This document shows positions 24,001 to 35,689 of a DNA stretch of 64,000 nt, in pieces. A model generated the notes under the pieces. The model saw nothing but the letters and a program-made list of their open reading frames with translations. It was not told where the DNA came from and searched no databases. Location: positions 335,871-399,870 of the forward strand of contig JAVXUO010003147.1 in NCBI GenBank assembly GCA_033065855.1, read 5' to 3'. Position 1 is the first letter of the stretch, and every line of letters begins with the position of its first letter. The position numbers and the translations under genes were made by a program. Source of the stretch: Escallonia rubra. Its lineage: Eukaryota > Streptophyta > Magnoliopsida > Escalloniales > Escalloniaceae.

Positions 24001-26014
24001 TGTACTGTTGGAAAATAAACTTGATTTAGTATTTAGAGTGGTGATTAGTGCAACATATTAATGTGTTAATGACATGTTAGTGGTCATTAGTCATGTGTTA
24101 GTGGGTGTTACTAATATGTTAGTGGAGCGTTAATAATATATTAGTGGTGCATATGTTACAAATGCATTATTAGCATAATTGAAGATGATGAGTGGTCTAG
24201 TAATTGTGTAGATAGTGGGGTAAGTGGTATGGTTATTGTAAGTTTGGGAGTTACTTTTAGGTATTATATAAACTCATGTACCTCAACTATTTTGAAAAAG
24301 TGGAATAAAAGTGTTCTCCTCATGTTTTCTTCATGTCCTCCTCATATAAGTGAGTGTATGAGTTTGAGTGTAACAAAGTGTGAGTTTGAGCGATCCATTT
24401 GTCTACAACAAAAGTGGTATCAGAGCCACAACGGTCCTAGTGGATGTTGTGGCGTTAATGTTTTAGTCACTACGGTTGTAGAAAAAAGTATCCGATGGAT
24501 ATTTGCTGTGAGAAATTATTGTTCTCAAATTATGTGAGAATGCAGAGTGTTCTTTCGTTGTATCTCAAATCATGTGATTTGTGGGATTTGGTCAATAAAG
24601 AATCACAAAGTAGCTTGTCAAAAGGAGTTCGACAAAAGAAGGAAGAAAATGCACTCCGGGTATTGCAGAAGGCCGTCCATACAGAGATATGGATGTGCAT
24701 TGGAGATGTAAGATCTCCAAGTGTTGTTTGGCAAATGATCGAGGTCATTGCTTCCAACCGTAGACGTGACTTCTTACCCAAAGAGTATTGGGTACAAAGC
24801 TGGGAAGAAGATGAGTTCACAAACGAAGATGGTGAACATCTCGAGGAAGAAACTCTAATGCGGGATGAAAATGAGTTTCATGCTTCCAAAGCTAATGAAA
24901 CAGAGGAGACAAGTGATGAACAAGAGTTCAAGGCTTTTGAAGCCAATGAGAATGAAGAGTTGACAAATAGAGAAGCGCCATTTGAAAAGATAGAGGAGAG
25001 CGAGAACACAGATTGTGATGACAATGCTCAATATGAAAAGATGGAAGATGAGAGCATTGACAAAGAAGTAAAAGTTCACGAAGGTCAAAACGTGAACAAC
25101 TCAGGTATGACTCTTAAATTTTCTTTACAAAGAGAAAATGTGGTCGGTTCATACTTTTTCGTGGCTAAGAATGATGTGGTAATGCCACAAGGATATGCCA
25201 CTAAGGATAGTATTTGGAAATCTTATTTTGTTAAAAATCCTCCTAGCGAGTTGTTTTTCATGCCTACGAAGGAAAATGATTTTGTGCAAAGTGAAACAAG
25301 TTGTCCTCAACTTGGTGTGGAGAATTTGTTGAGCGATACAGGCTGGGTAAATATGGAGACGTTCTTTGACCCGGAAGAGCGACAAGAAATGTCCAAAGGA
25401 AGTCATAAAAATCAAGTATTCAAGCAAGTGACGAAGAAATGCCGGAGGTACGATAAGAAGATGACTCATATACTATACACGTTAAAAGAAATGGCAAAGA
25501 AGGTTGTTATCGATGGAATTGGAGATGAAGACCATTGTTGGCGTTTATCAATCTTCCCAACGATGAATATTGTTTGAAGACATAAATCAAGTTTACAGGG
25601 GGGGTGTTGAAAAATAAACTTGATTTAGTATTTAGAGTGGTGATTAGTGCAACATATTAGTGTATTAATGACATGTTAGTGGTCATTAGTCATGTGTTAG
25701 TGGGTGTTACTAATATGTTAGTGGGGTGTTAATAATATATTAGTGGTGCATATGTTACAAATGCATTATTAGCATGATTGAAGATGAGAAGTGGTCTAAT
25801 AATTGTGTAGATAGTGGGGTAAGTGGTATGGTTGTTGTAAGTTTGAGAGTTACTTTTAGGCATTATATAAACTCATGTACCTCAACTATTTTGAAAAAGT
25901 GGAATAGAAGTGTTCTCCTCAAGTTCTCTCCATGTCCTCCTCGTACAAGTGAGTGTATGAGTTTGAGTGTAACAAAGTGTGAGTTTGAGAGATCCATTTG
26001 TCTACAACATGTAC
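24001..26014 (+). mobile_element. Short LTR retroelement (TR-GAG-like, copia-related), looks whole
   Basis: The two direct LTRs lie at 24006-24420 (415 bp) and 25605-26009 (405 bp), both TG...CA and nearly identical over most of their length. TGGTATCAGAGC at 24425, matching the initiator tRNA-Met primer site, starts 4 bp after the first LTR. A polypurine stretch (ACAGGGGGGG, 25595-25604) abuts the second. TGTAC flanks both sides (24001-24005 and 26010-26014) as a 5-bp target duplication. The 1.2-kb interior holds one open frame and no protease, integrase or polymerase. It is therefore a non-autonomous element, structurally complete, and insertion looks recent from the LTR similarity. Confidence 0.93.
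24495..25577 (+). CDS. gag-like ORF of the short LTR element
   Basis: The only sizeable open frame (360 codons) between the two LTRs. The N-terminal 110 residues resemble the start of copia-type gag: VRMQSVLSLYLKSCDLWDLV, then a block around LRVLQKAVHTEIWMCIGDV and VWQMIE, as in UBN2-type gag domains. The middle is very acidic (Glu/Asn-rich, about residues 110-205). The rest has no recognisable domain and no CCHC knuckle. It probably supplies a capsid-like protein or its remnant, and movement would need enzymes from a relative elsewhere. Confidence 0.6.
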   Translation: MDICCEKLLFSNYVRMQSVLSLYLKSCDLWDLVNKESQSSLSKGVRQKKEENALRVLQKAVHTEIWMCIGDVRSPSVVWQMIEVIASNRRRDFLPKEYWVQSWEEDEFTNEDGEHLEEETLMRDENEFHASKANETEETSDEQEFKAFEANENEELTNREAPFEKIEESENTDCDDNAQYEKMEDESIDKEVKVHEGQNVNNSGMTLKFSLQRENVVGSYFFVAKNDVVMPQGYATKDSIWKSYFVKNPPSELFFMPTKENDFVQSETSCPQLGVENLLSDTGWVNMETFFDPEERQEMSKGSHKNQVFKQVTKKCRRYDKKMTHILYTLKEMAKKVVIDGIGDEDHCWRLSIFPTMNIV

Positions 26015-29000
26015 AACTGTCGATGTATGTGATACAGTCACGCGCAGGTAGTCCTGCTGTACTTAGGTTGTACATTGGACTCTTGCAATGACAGGAATTG
26101 GTTACATATGTAAAGGAAAATGGTTTATATCGTGTTTTCTTTTCTTTTTCTTTCCTTGAATGGTTATATGAAACTAGCTAGCTACCGCGTTAAGCTCTTT
26201 AACAGGGAAGGAGAAGAAATAAACTAGATGATGCAAATTACGCATTCTTCGGTGTCTCTCTCGTCCTGCAATTTTTTGGTTACTAATAATCCACCTAAGA
26301 ACAACTACAACCCCATAAATTAGTGTGAAGATTAAAAGAGGGAAAATATTGTAGAAACATCCCACATTGCTCATGGGGAACACTGAAATTGATAGAGTCC
26401 ACTTATTGTCCATCTGAAATGACCAAAATTCATACCACAAAGTATGGACCAGTGATGCACAGTACTATTAGGGACATAACCACATGGATATCTCATAAGT
26501 GTTGCTTAATCATAACCAAACTTGTTTATCTTTTGTCTTGTCAAGCAATAAGTGATGATGACAGAAAGTTACTTGCCTTATATAGCAAATTAAAATCCTA
26601 ACAACAATCATTAGCCAGTTAAAACATTTACAACGAACTATTTGTGAAAATGGGATGCTAATTGACTTTAAGCAGAAGGCAGAAACAGCATAATAAAGGG
26701 TTTAAAGCTCTTTAAGTACTCCATCAATTACTAAAAGCTTTGTCCCCCCCAAACCAAGTATAATGACATCTACCCTTTTAATTCCTTCTAGTGGGAAATG
26801 GAGGACTTTTTCTTCCCCACATTTACATGATAATTACTTTTGGTTCTGGAGGGAGCTCGTGACCCTATGTGAACTGTTTGAGATTCTGATATCGGGGCTT
26901 CTTTGAGTTGAGTTGAGTCTTGTCAAGGTATGCGATATCGATGCTAAGGTAGTCTGTCGACTTCTTATTGGACTAGGCTTGGTACATTATTTAAAGGTGC
27001 CTTTGAAACTCATTAGAGGAGAAAGGGAGTTGATCAGGAAAACCAGTACGTACAGATGCTTCAACATCTAATCCGTCCCCAACAGATCAGATGAGAAGGC
27101 CATCTCTCTAATTCCTTTCTCTGCTAGAGTATCTTAACAACCCTATCTTTTCGTGTTCCTCCGGTTTGTTCCTTCTTCTTCTGTGATGAAAAGAAATCCT
27201 CAAACATCATTTAGATCACAAGCTAGGCAGACTAGCTGGCTCATTAACTCGGAAAAGAGCCTGCCTCAAAAATGGTCCCATCCCAACGAAAACATCAAAA
27301 AAGGTGAAAGAAGGGAGGGGCTTGAGTAGATTGGACTTGGAAGGAACTATCATGTCTTGCTCTTTATCTACATTATTATTTGTGAGGCATATTATGAGTT
27401 GCTTGATCTTTTTGTGAATAAATTCAGTGGCTTAAGGCCTGCGACCTCTAGCTTTAGTTTAAGGGCAATCGTTAAAGTAGCTTTAAGCACTACTCCGCGT
27501 CAAAGAAGTATCTTGGAGTGTTGATAGCATCAGAGAGATATAATGGGGAAAGCAAATGCGGAATGGTTAAAGATGGGTTTCGAGCACAATGCTATGATGC
27601 CAATATGGTGAGCAGAAAGGGAGCACGACCTAAATATTGAACACTTTCAGTCCAACCCTAATTATACCTTAATCCCAAGTACAGATCCTGTCCCTTGCTA
27701 CTCCACTGGCATTAATAAGTAGGAGAGACTGTTGCTATGGGTGTTTTAAGGCTGACAGTTTCTTACATAAGTAGTTGCTTAAGAAAATATCTTGATCATT
27801 GGATACTTCAGGCAGTGTCCTTCAATTTCTGTTTAAGCAGCAAGGCACCCCTTATGCTTTGCATGAAGAGAGGAGAGTGGAGAGGTGGTGGCTGGCGCGG
27901 GGTGGGGGGCGGATAGGGAGGTTCTCTTGTACTAATTAAGCCTAAAATCGCATTGGTTCATGCAGCCTAAACGCCATTGTAGATCTTTTCTGCAATACCT
28001 AGTCCATGTGCTTGGATCATATGCTCTTGATTTAAGTCTTACAGTGGGAAAACCAGCATTGACCAGAAGTATGGTTGGTATCCGGCTTAAAGTTTCCCAA
28101 CTGACATAATCAATGCCCTATGCAGATAATAATGCAGGACAAAGGTAATTAGACTTATCTCATGGTTCGAGGCAAATGTATATATCTTTGTTTTCTGAGG
28201 AAATGGATCAGTGCATAAAGCTTAGGCAAAAAGGAAAGTTTTTGTAAAACCCAATCATGAACAAGAATGAAGTTAAGAAATTAATGTGGAGGTGTAGGAT
28301 GATACTCCAAGAGCATAATTCACAAGAACATTCTTTAGTCTCAGTAGAAGGGGGAAGGGTTAAGGATTCACCTAGCGTGAGATATTACATTGTTCGAGGA
28401 ACCCTAGATGCTGTCGGATTAAAGGATTGTCAACTAGGCGTTCTAATGCGTTATAGATTCTTATCCAAGACTTGAGTCATTTGATGATGCAATTCATTAA
28501 CTTAGATGTACAACTTAAATACGTGCAAACCTGTGACATATTTTACAGGTACAACACTCCTAATGGCGTATTTGGAATATAATGGTGTGCTACGGTATGC
28601 AGATAGAAATTTTACCCCTTGTTTTTTTCGACAACCTGAGAAAGAACCTGAAGGCATCTGAAAGCAACAAACAGCAGAAAGCAAATTCTAAAGAAGCTGA
28701 AGCCGCTCTGTGGTTCCACTCATAGCAGCAAGCTTATAATTTCTGCTGATTTTGCTCCAACTCAAAAGTTAGGCTGCAAATTGTAGGAAATTCAACTGAT
28801 ATGCACATTTAGCTGGAGCGGCTATCCCCGTTGTCCTCGTAAGAAAATCAACTGATATGCATATCTAGTAGCTGAAGCTGAAGCCCTATTGATTGCATGC
28901 TCTTCTATACAAGAAAAAGATGCACCAAGTACTTTTGTTGGCAACTCATAGACTCCTAGATAATTGTATTAGGACTAATATGAGAATGGCAGATTGTCAC

Positions 29001-29351
29001 TGATATGCCTTCTAGTAACTTAAGTTAATCATCGGATTGCAAACACTGTAATAACCAAAAGAACAAACGATTGATTGTCGCTATTTAGGAGGTAGAAGAA
29101 ATATTCCTTTGACCAGGTAGCAGCCAAATTTTTTCCTAACCAAAACTATCTAATATATATACCTTATGTTTAGTCATTGCTTTGAAGTGAATAAAGTTCA
29201 TGCGTTACATGAGAAATTATACATACGCGTGATTATTGTGTCATAACCCCCTGATGCTTGGATCAAAGTTTTCAAATGTTGCGAGGAGGAGGAGGAGGTG
29301 GGTGAGGGGTAATCAATTGTTTGTAGGAAATACAGCCCAACTGCTAATTCA
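26015..29351. other. Intergenic, no gene recognised
   Basis: Low gene density. The segments at 28290-28310 and 28690-28705 share short words (GGAGGTGTAGGATGATACTC and TAAAGAAGCTGAAGCC) with 35278-35298 and 35384-35400, in the same order. This suggests a dispersed repeat of unknown type or an old duplication. No coding series was found. Confidence 0.4.
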
Positions 29352-29512
29352 TATGATTTCTTGAAATGTTTTTGTTGTCTTGCTAAGGATCTTGTAGTCA
29401 TCCGTAGACGAATGAACCAACCAAACAAGTGTTGATTTCTTAAAATGTTCTTGTTGTCTTGCTAAGGATCTTTGTAGTCATCCGTAGACGAATGAACCAA
29501 GCAAACAAGTGT
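29352..29512 (+). repeat. 80-bp tandem duplication
   Basis: Two adjacent near-identical copies run from ATTTCTTGAAATGTT and from ATTTCTTAAAATGTT. Both continue through TTGTTGTCTTGCTAAGGATC and GTCATCCGTAGACGAATG and end in AACAAGTGT. Only a few differences separate them, so the event is fairly recent. Confidence 0.85.
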
Positions 29513-30296
29513 CCCTAATGCTGGCAAAGATTTATGGGATCAGGGTCCTCCTTTGCTGTGATGGGTTCCATAACAAGTGAAGGTGCCGCTAAATCGCCAC
29601 CAATTTTAATAAAATTGACAAAATATTTGTAACGACAAACTTTATTGCAACTTTTACACATAGCAAGCCATTGCAATCACGGGTGAGTACGGCGTCGAAT
29701 TCCAAATTTGTGACAGTTAGTAATCTTGAGGTGCATCCCGACGAAGAGTGGGATTTTAAACAAAGACGGACATGACTTGCAAAAGCACGAGAGATTTTTC
29801 TGGCAGTTTCAAAATTATAGTCAGTACGAGATTGCCTCTGTAGCAGCTTTGTCAATATAATAGGGTGATTTTTTCTTGATCTTCCACCTGTTGATCTCTT
29901 CTTTGTTGGTTTTTATGTTCTCATGCTCTTTCTTGAATACGACGCGATGTGGTAAATTTCGAAGTCAACTTTAGTGATGGCATATCCCATCTTGATGGAC
30001 GAGAACGGCAAACAATGCACGTACGAATACCTGATACGCGTCCAACAATGTGCATCATTTTGATTAGACAAATTGTCAAGTTTTTTTGCGTTGTTGCAGT
30101 AAACATAGAATGCAAGGGATATTCACAGTAAGTCCAAGCACCATCCTTTAGATCAATAAGTGTGTGACCGACTCTATGGGTAAAGGTACTGCACATTTTT
30201 TTCAACAATCTTAAGACTTTATTCCTGCACTTTGTGTTACATGTGTACAAACACTTTTCAAAATACTTTTTTAAATTTTTCTTGTTATTTGATTCT
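29513..30296 (-). other. Unassigned; possible decayed transposase remnant
   Basis: The minus strand has two open frames (30250-29921 and 29855-29589). The first includes FTHRVGHTLIDLKDG, and a nearby frame reads KKRSTGGRSRKNHP. These vaguely recall the end of Mutator-like transposases (a beta-strand before the SWIM knuckle, and a late RPRGRPRK stretch), but the Cys/His knuckle is not visible. I give this as a possibility only. Confidence 0.2.
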
Positions 30297-30977
30297 GAGG
30301 GTGTTTGGGGTTGATTTTGGGATGGTCAAACCTGATTTAATCTAGATTAAATCAGGTGTGTGAGTGTTTGACAAACGAGATTATGAGATTTAATCTGGCT
30401 AAAAAAGCTAAAAACTGATTAAATCCATAATCCTGGAAAGTGAGGATTATGAAATAATCACTTCTTTCATAATCAGGTTTGACCTTTTAATTTACCATCA
30501 TATCCCCATGTTTTTCACAGAAAGACATTTCATACCCTTTTAACTAATTATTGGGTGTGACTTTTAAGATAGACTTTATTTGTAATTTGAGAAAGTTATC
30601 ATACTATAAGCACTAATGCGAGATTGTTGGTATTTTTAATTCAGAATAAGAAGTAACAACTTTTGTAGATGGTTGAAAATAGATTCTTCAATAATTTTTT
30701 TCGTATATTGTAGTTATTTTCAATTGAAAGGTTAACACTACTTCACTAAATGGATATTAGAAACTTTATTTATGTACTGTCCTTTATGGTCATTTTGTTA
30801 TATCAAAACTGATTTAATCACTTTCTATACAAACACTTTTTGTAACTTTAAACTAGTTCACAACTAATTTTGCCAAACAGGAAACTGATTCTGCTTAAAG
30901 TAGATTAAATCTGATTTTGAAAACTGATTCAGATTTAAGCTAAAATTTACTTTTCATAATCAATCACAAACGGTCTC
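30297..30977. mobile_element. Non-autonomous DNA element (MITE-like) with a long palindrome
   Basis: The left end, GAGGGTGTTTGGGGTTGATT, pairs with the complement of the right end, GAGACCGTTTGTGATTGATT (16 of 20). Inside both ends, GATTTAATC-type words recur in both orientations. A perfect 28-bp palindrome centred on CT/AG occupies 30330-30357. The size (681 bp), AT-richness and lack of coding sequence suit a Harbinger- or hAT-related MITE. No convincing target duplication was seen, so the superfamily stays open. Confidence 0.6.
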
Positions 30978-31099
30978 TATGTCAAACTTTGTACTAAAAT
31001 TATTTCTAGTTTCTGAATTTAATTTTGGTGTTCTTAAAATCTGCTTTCTATTTAAGTTTGTTTTAGACTGGAATTTTGTTTAGTTGTAGTTATAACATG

Positions 31100-32836
31100 T
31101 GATAGATATAACAATGGCAACTAGCAAAACCAATTCCGAAAGTGGACCGGCACAACATAGTGGCGGGACTATGTTTACACCGCCTTGTGTAGCAACAGCT
31201 CATGAATCCGTTGGACTTGCTGAGAAATCGAAAAAGTTCAACGGAATTTTTTTTAAAAGGTGGCAACAAAAGATATGTTTTATTTGACCACCTTGAACTT
31301 GGCAATGTTCTTGCAAAATGATGCACCAGAACTTGGTGAGAATCCCCATAGGCAGAAAATGACTGCAGTGGATGCTTGGAAGCATTCTGATTTCTTATGC
31401 AAGAATTAAATCCTTAATGAGTTGGATAATGCGTTTTATAATGTATATAGTTCAATGAAAAATGCCAGAGCATTGTGGGAATCCTTGGAAAAGAAATACA
31501 AAACCGAAAATGTCGGCTATAAGAAATTTGTTTTCGGCCAATTCCTGAATTTCAAGATGGTGGGTTTCAAGACTGTTATAAGAAGAGTTTCAACTAATTA
31601 TACATGACATTCATGTGGAAAGTATGGTTCTTGTAGAATCTTTTCAAGTGGCAGCATTAACTGAAAATTGCATCCTACTTGGAAAGAATTCAAGAATTAT
31701 TTGAAGCACAAGTGTAAGGAAATGAAGTTTGAAGACTTGATTGTGAGATTGAGGATTGAAGAGGATAATCGTCAGTCTGAGAAAAAGGTTATAAATTATC
31801 ATCAAGAGGCCAAAGCAAATGTTGTCAAGAGAGGTCCATAAAAAATAAAAATAAAAAGGAAACATTCCACTTCAGATGGTCCAAATGGAGCAAGAGGCTC
31901 AAATTTCAATGGCGGTGAGAAAAAGAGAAAGTTCAATGGGAATTGTTATGTATGCGACAAACCAGGCCATCGTGCTAAGGATTGTTACAGTCGCAAAAAT
32001 AAAGAAAAGAAGGGAAAGCATTCTCAAGCCAACATGACAGAAGTTATAAAAATCACTGTGAATTTGTCTGCGGTGGTATCCGAAGTCAACTTGGTTAGAA
32101 ATTCCAAACAGTGGTGGGTAAACAGGGGTGCTACTTGACATGTGTGCTCCGAGTGAAGTATGTTTACTACATATCAGAGTGCCAATGATGACAATAGAAA
32201 ACTCTTCTTCTTCAAAGGTGCAAGGAATATGAAATGTGATCTTAAAGATGACATCGGGAAATGAGTTGAGTTTCAACAATGTTCTTCATGTACTGGACAT
32301 TCGAAAGAATCTAGTTTCAGGGCTCATTGTTGAGTAAAAATGGTTTTAAGCTAGTGTTTGAGTCCGACGAGTCTGTACTTACTAAGACTGATATGTTTGT
32401 AGGAAAATGGTACATTTGTGATGGTTTGTTTAAGTTGAATGTAATGATCTTCGTACTTAAAGTTGAACCAAATTTCGATATTAATAATAATATTTGTTCT
32501 GTTTACTTGTTGGAATCTCCTGATTTATGGCATCATAGATTTGGCCATGTGAATTATAGTTCTATGCAAAAACTTGTTAAAAATGTTTTTTTTTTTTGTT
32601 GCCTAAAATGAATTTTAACTCACACAAAACTTGTGAAATTTGTGTTGAAGCAAAATTTACAAAAACATCTTTGAAGCCAATTCAAAGAAGTATCGAACCT
32701 TTTTTCATATTGATACATGTGACTTAAAGGTGGTACAATTTAAACGATTGTATGAAATTTCGTTATGTATATTTGCTTAGAAGTAAGGATGAAGCTTTGA
32801 AAGCTTTTATGCAATACAAAATTGAAGTCGAAAATT
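31100..32836 (+). mobile_element. Ty1/copia retroelement fossil (gag to pre-integrase part)
   Basis: In order along the plus strand, fragments resemble copia gag (EKSKKFNGIFFKRWQQK), a CCHC knuckle (CYVCDKPGHRAKDC), the spacer before protease, and a pre-integrase domain (LWHHRFGHVNYSSMQKL). These lie in different frames with multiple breaks (several at least). No LTRs, integrase core or reverse transcriptase were recognised. The copy is old and incomplete. Its 3' side is cut by the terminal-inverted-repeat element that starts at 32842. Confidence 0.85.
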
Positions 32837-34478
32837 AGCCTTAATCTCAAAATTGTACCCTCAAGTTTACCTCCAGTACAGCTTTAGTACTCAAGTTTGA
32901 AGGTGCGCCAAAGAAGTACCCAACTTTGAAAAAACGTACCAAATCAGTACTTCGGCTAACAGACGACGAATGCCGTTAAAAAGTTCGAGGGGTAAGACCG
33001 TCAATAACAAAAAAATAGATCTAAAAAACATGTCAATTTTCAAAGAAGTACCTAACTTTGAAAAAGCGTATCATATCAGTACATCGATCTTTTGTATTCC
33101 TTAATTTAATCAAAACAAAAACAAGAAAATACATTAAAAAAAACATTCGATTTTTTTCTTCTTCTTTAGTTTAATCAAAAACACGTGGCACTATCTTAAC
33201 CGTTTGAATTTTTTTTATCTTCCTTAATTAATCATTATAAAAAAAATTTTGATTTTTTATCCTCCTTAATTAATTTATCACTAAAAAAAACACAACACAC
33301 ACACACACACACTATCTCTCTCCCTCCCTCCCTCCACCCCTCTCCATCTCTCTCATCACCGTAATCATTTGTCATCCTCATCGTCCACACAGCGACCCAC
33401 TGCCATCACCACCGGTCTTGCCATTGCACCACTTACATCAGTGACCCATCACCACCGATCTGGCCATTGCTACCTCCCACACCAGCGAACACACCACCGT
33501 CACCACCAATCTAGCGACCACCATTACTTACCGACCTGTTTACCACCATCGTCTTTGATCGTCAGAGTCCAGATCAATCTCCAATCATCACCGGTGCTCA
33601 CATCCACGACCCAAGACCAGCCGGTGCTGGTGCACCCAACACCAGCACAATCTGACATCACCACCACCGTAACTCCTACGTAGCGGCATCATCACCGCTT
33701 GTTGACTGAGCACCAATTTTTGAAAACTAGGGTACTCGTGATAACACAACATTTCTGCACAATCTTCTCCTTTCGAGTGACACAGTTCTGTAGAATCTGT
33801 AGCTTGGTTGCAGAGAGAGTTTTGAATGGTACTGGTTAAACTGATTTGGGGATTTGGGAGAACTTTAATAATGGAGTGAATGCGGGGGAGACCAGGCACC
33901 TACTAATTTCATTCTAAGGTTTATATATTTTGCTTCAAGCCTCTTACTGTGTGCGGTGGTGTTGGTAGTGTGCGGTGGTCGACGGTGTCAGGTTTGAGGC
34001 GGCCGGTGTTTGGTTTGTGATGGTGGTGGCCACACGGGTGTTAGGTTTGTGACGGCGATGGTGACACGCAGTGGTCGACAACGGTGTTAGGCAACGACAG
34101 TGGTGGTGGTAGTGGTCAAGTGGTTTTGGTGGGTGATGGTGGTAATAGGGGTGACGGATAACATGTATAAATTGGTCAGAGAGAGAGAGAGTATGTGTGT
34201 GTGGATTAAATTAAGGAAGACACACAATCGAGGTACTGATTTGGTATGATTTTTCAAAGTTAGGTACTTCTTTGAAAATCAGCGTATTTTTTAGATCTAT
34301 TTTTCTGTTAGTGACGGTCCTACCCCTCGGACTTTTTAACGGCATTCGTCGTCCGTCAGCCGATGTACTGATTTGATACGCTTTTTCAAAATTAAGTACT
34401 TCTTTAGCGCACCTTCAAACTTGGGTACTAAAGTTGTACTGAAGGTAAACTTGAGGGTACAGTTTTGAGATTAAGCCT
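32837..34478. mobile_element. Long-terminal-inverted-repeat DNA element inserted in the copia fossil
   Basis: About 250 bp at each end (from 32842 and back from 34473) are imperfect inverted copies of each other. The pairing begins TAATCTCAAAATTGTACCCT and continues through a CCGTTAAAAAGT core to a final CTTTGAAAAA stretch. AGCCT adjoins both ends (32837-32841 and 34474-34478), a candidate 5-bp target duplication. The core (about 33280-34200) changes from CCACC/CATC-rich on the left to GGTGG-rich on the right, so the whole can fold back. No transposase was seen. The structure recalls non-autonomous Mutator-like or foldback elements. The open frame at 33369-33683 is low complexity. Confidence 0.8.
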
Positions 34479-35689
34479 TAATATTTTCACTCTAAAATTG
34501 AACCAAACCGCTCTACCATCTCTTACATGATTATTGCCAGTGGGCTGTTTGTTTGATGGACGTTCCTACAAAGAAACATGTGTGGTACTAGAACTCATCT
34601 ACATGTCATTATTAATGAAATTACGTCTATTGTAATCAGCTAAACTTAACAAAATCTTGTATATTATCCTTGAAGTCCTTTGTTGAACGCTCTTTAGAAT
34701 TCTTCTGTAAAGTCGCAGTTAATATAAAAGACCACTTGAGGTAACCTTTAAGATTACTTGACGTTTTCTGCCGAAGGCATTAATTTTTTCTTTTCCAAGT
34801 TCTAAGATGTTCATACGGTGGAACCAAGTTATGCATAGATGTAGCATGCCTTATTTTGGCAACGGCAGCAAAAGTCTCTTTGGCAAAACTAATGGTGAAA
34901 GAAAGCATAACACCACAAGAAAAGAAAAGAACAACAACGAAGATACAATGGAACACCCCCAAACACATGTTGCTTAGTTATGGGGCAAGTTTAGACGGCC
35001 ATTTCTTAACTTGGTTAAGACTCTCTTGGGAGCGTGAGGCCATGCACTGATTTCTTACATAAAAACATCCTCACTATGAGCAAATCTCAGCCAAAGAAGA
35101 TAAAAAGAAAATTACCGCACTCCACCTGTCCGCACTTGCAGAAAAGTGTTGCTAAACGATTTTAGAAAACGTCGATAAGATCTTTAGTGGTGAAGGTGGT
35201 AAAAAATGGAGCACGAGTATGAATCGATTCTCCAATAAAATTGCTGAGCAAGGACGAAGAGGTTAAAAGCTTCAAGTTGGAGGTGTAGGATGATACTCGT
35301 CCATAAGGGCACAAACCTTTACTCCTTTTATTCTTTTAAGTTGTTAAAGCTCTTAGTAATCTAAAGATAACAGAGAGTCAAATCCTAAAGAAGCTGAAGC
35401 CAGAGAGACGGAGAGACCACCATCCCTCCTGTTTTCTTCCCCTTCTTTTCTCTCCTCGACTGCTGCAATTTAAATGCAATGCAACACAAAGTGAGTGCCC
35501 ACAAAAACATTAAGCAATGTCCGACAATGTGGATGGGTACAGTGTGTACCTCAGGATAAATAGCATTGGCATGCATTTCTCAGTGGTTTCTACTAGTGAA
35601 TGACCAAAAAAAGGAGAAGACGTTATAAAGTACCAACATACGTAATACTTGCAACAAAGAAATTCATACAATGAAAAAGGGGAGGAAAG
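34479..35689. other. Intergenic, no gene recognised
   Basis: AT-rich flank between the inverted-repeat element and the 3' end of the Snu114 pseudogene. Short open frames near 34780-35050 have no recognisable domain. Confidence 0.4.

Noticed and set aside
24855-25469. Minus-strand frames opposite the gag-like ORF
   Set aside because: They are shadows of the plus-strand frame inside the LTR element.
33369-33899. Open frames of 103-104 codons inside the inverted-repeat element
   Set aside because: CCACC/GGTGG-rich low complexity with no domain. They sit in the core of a non-coding element.
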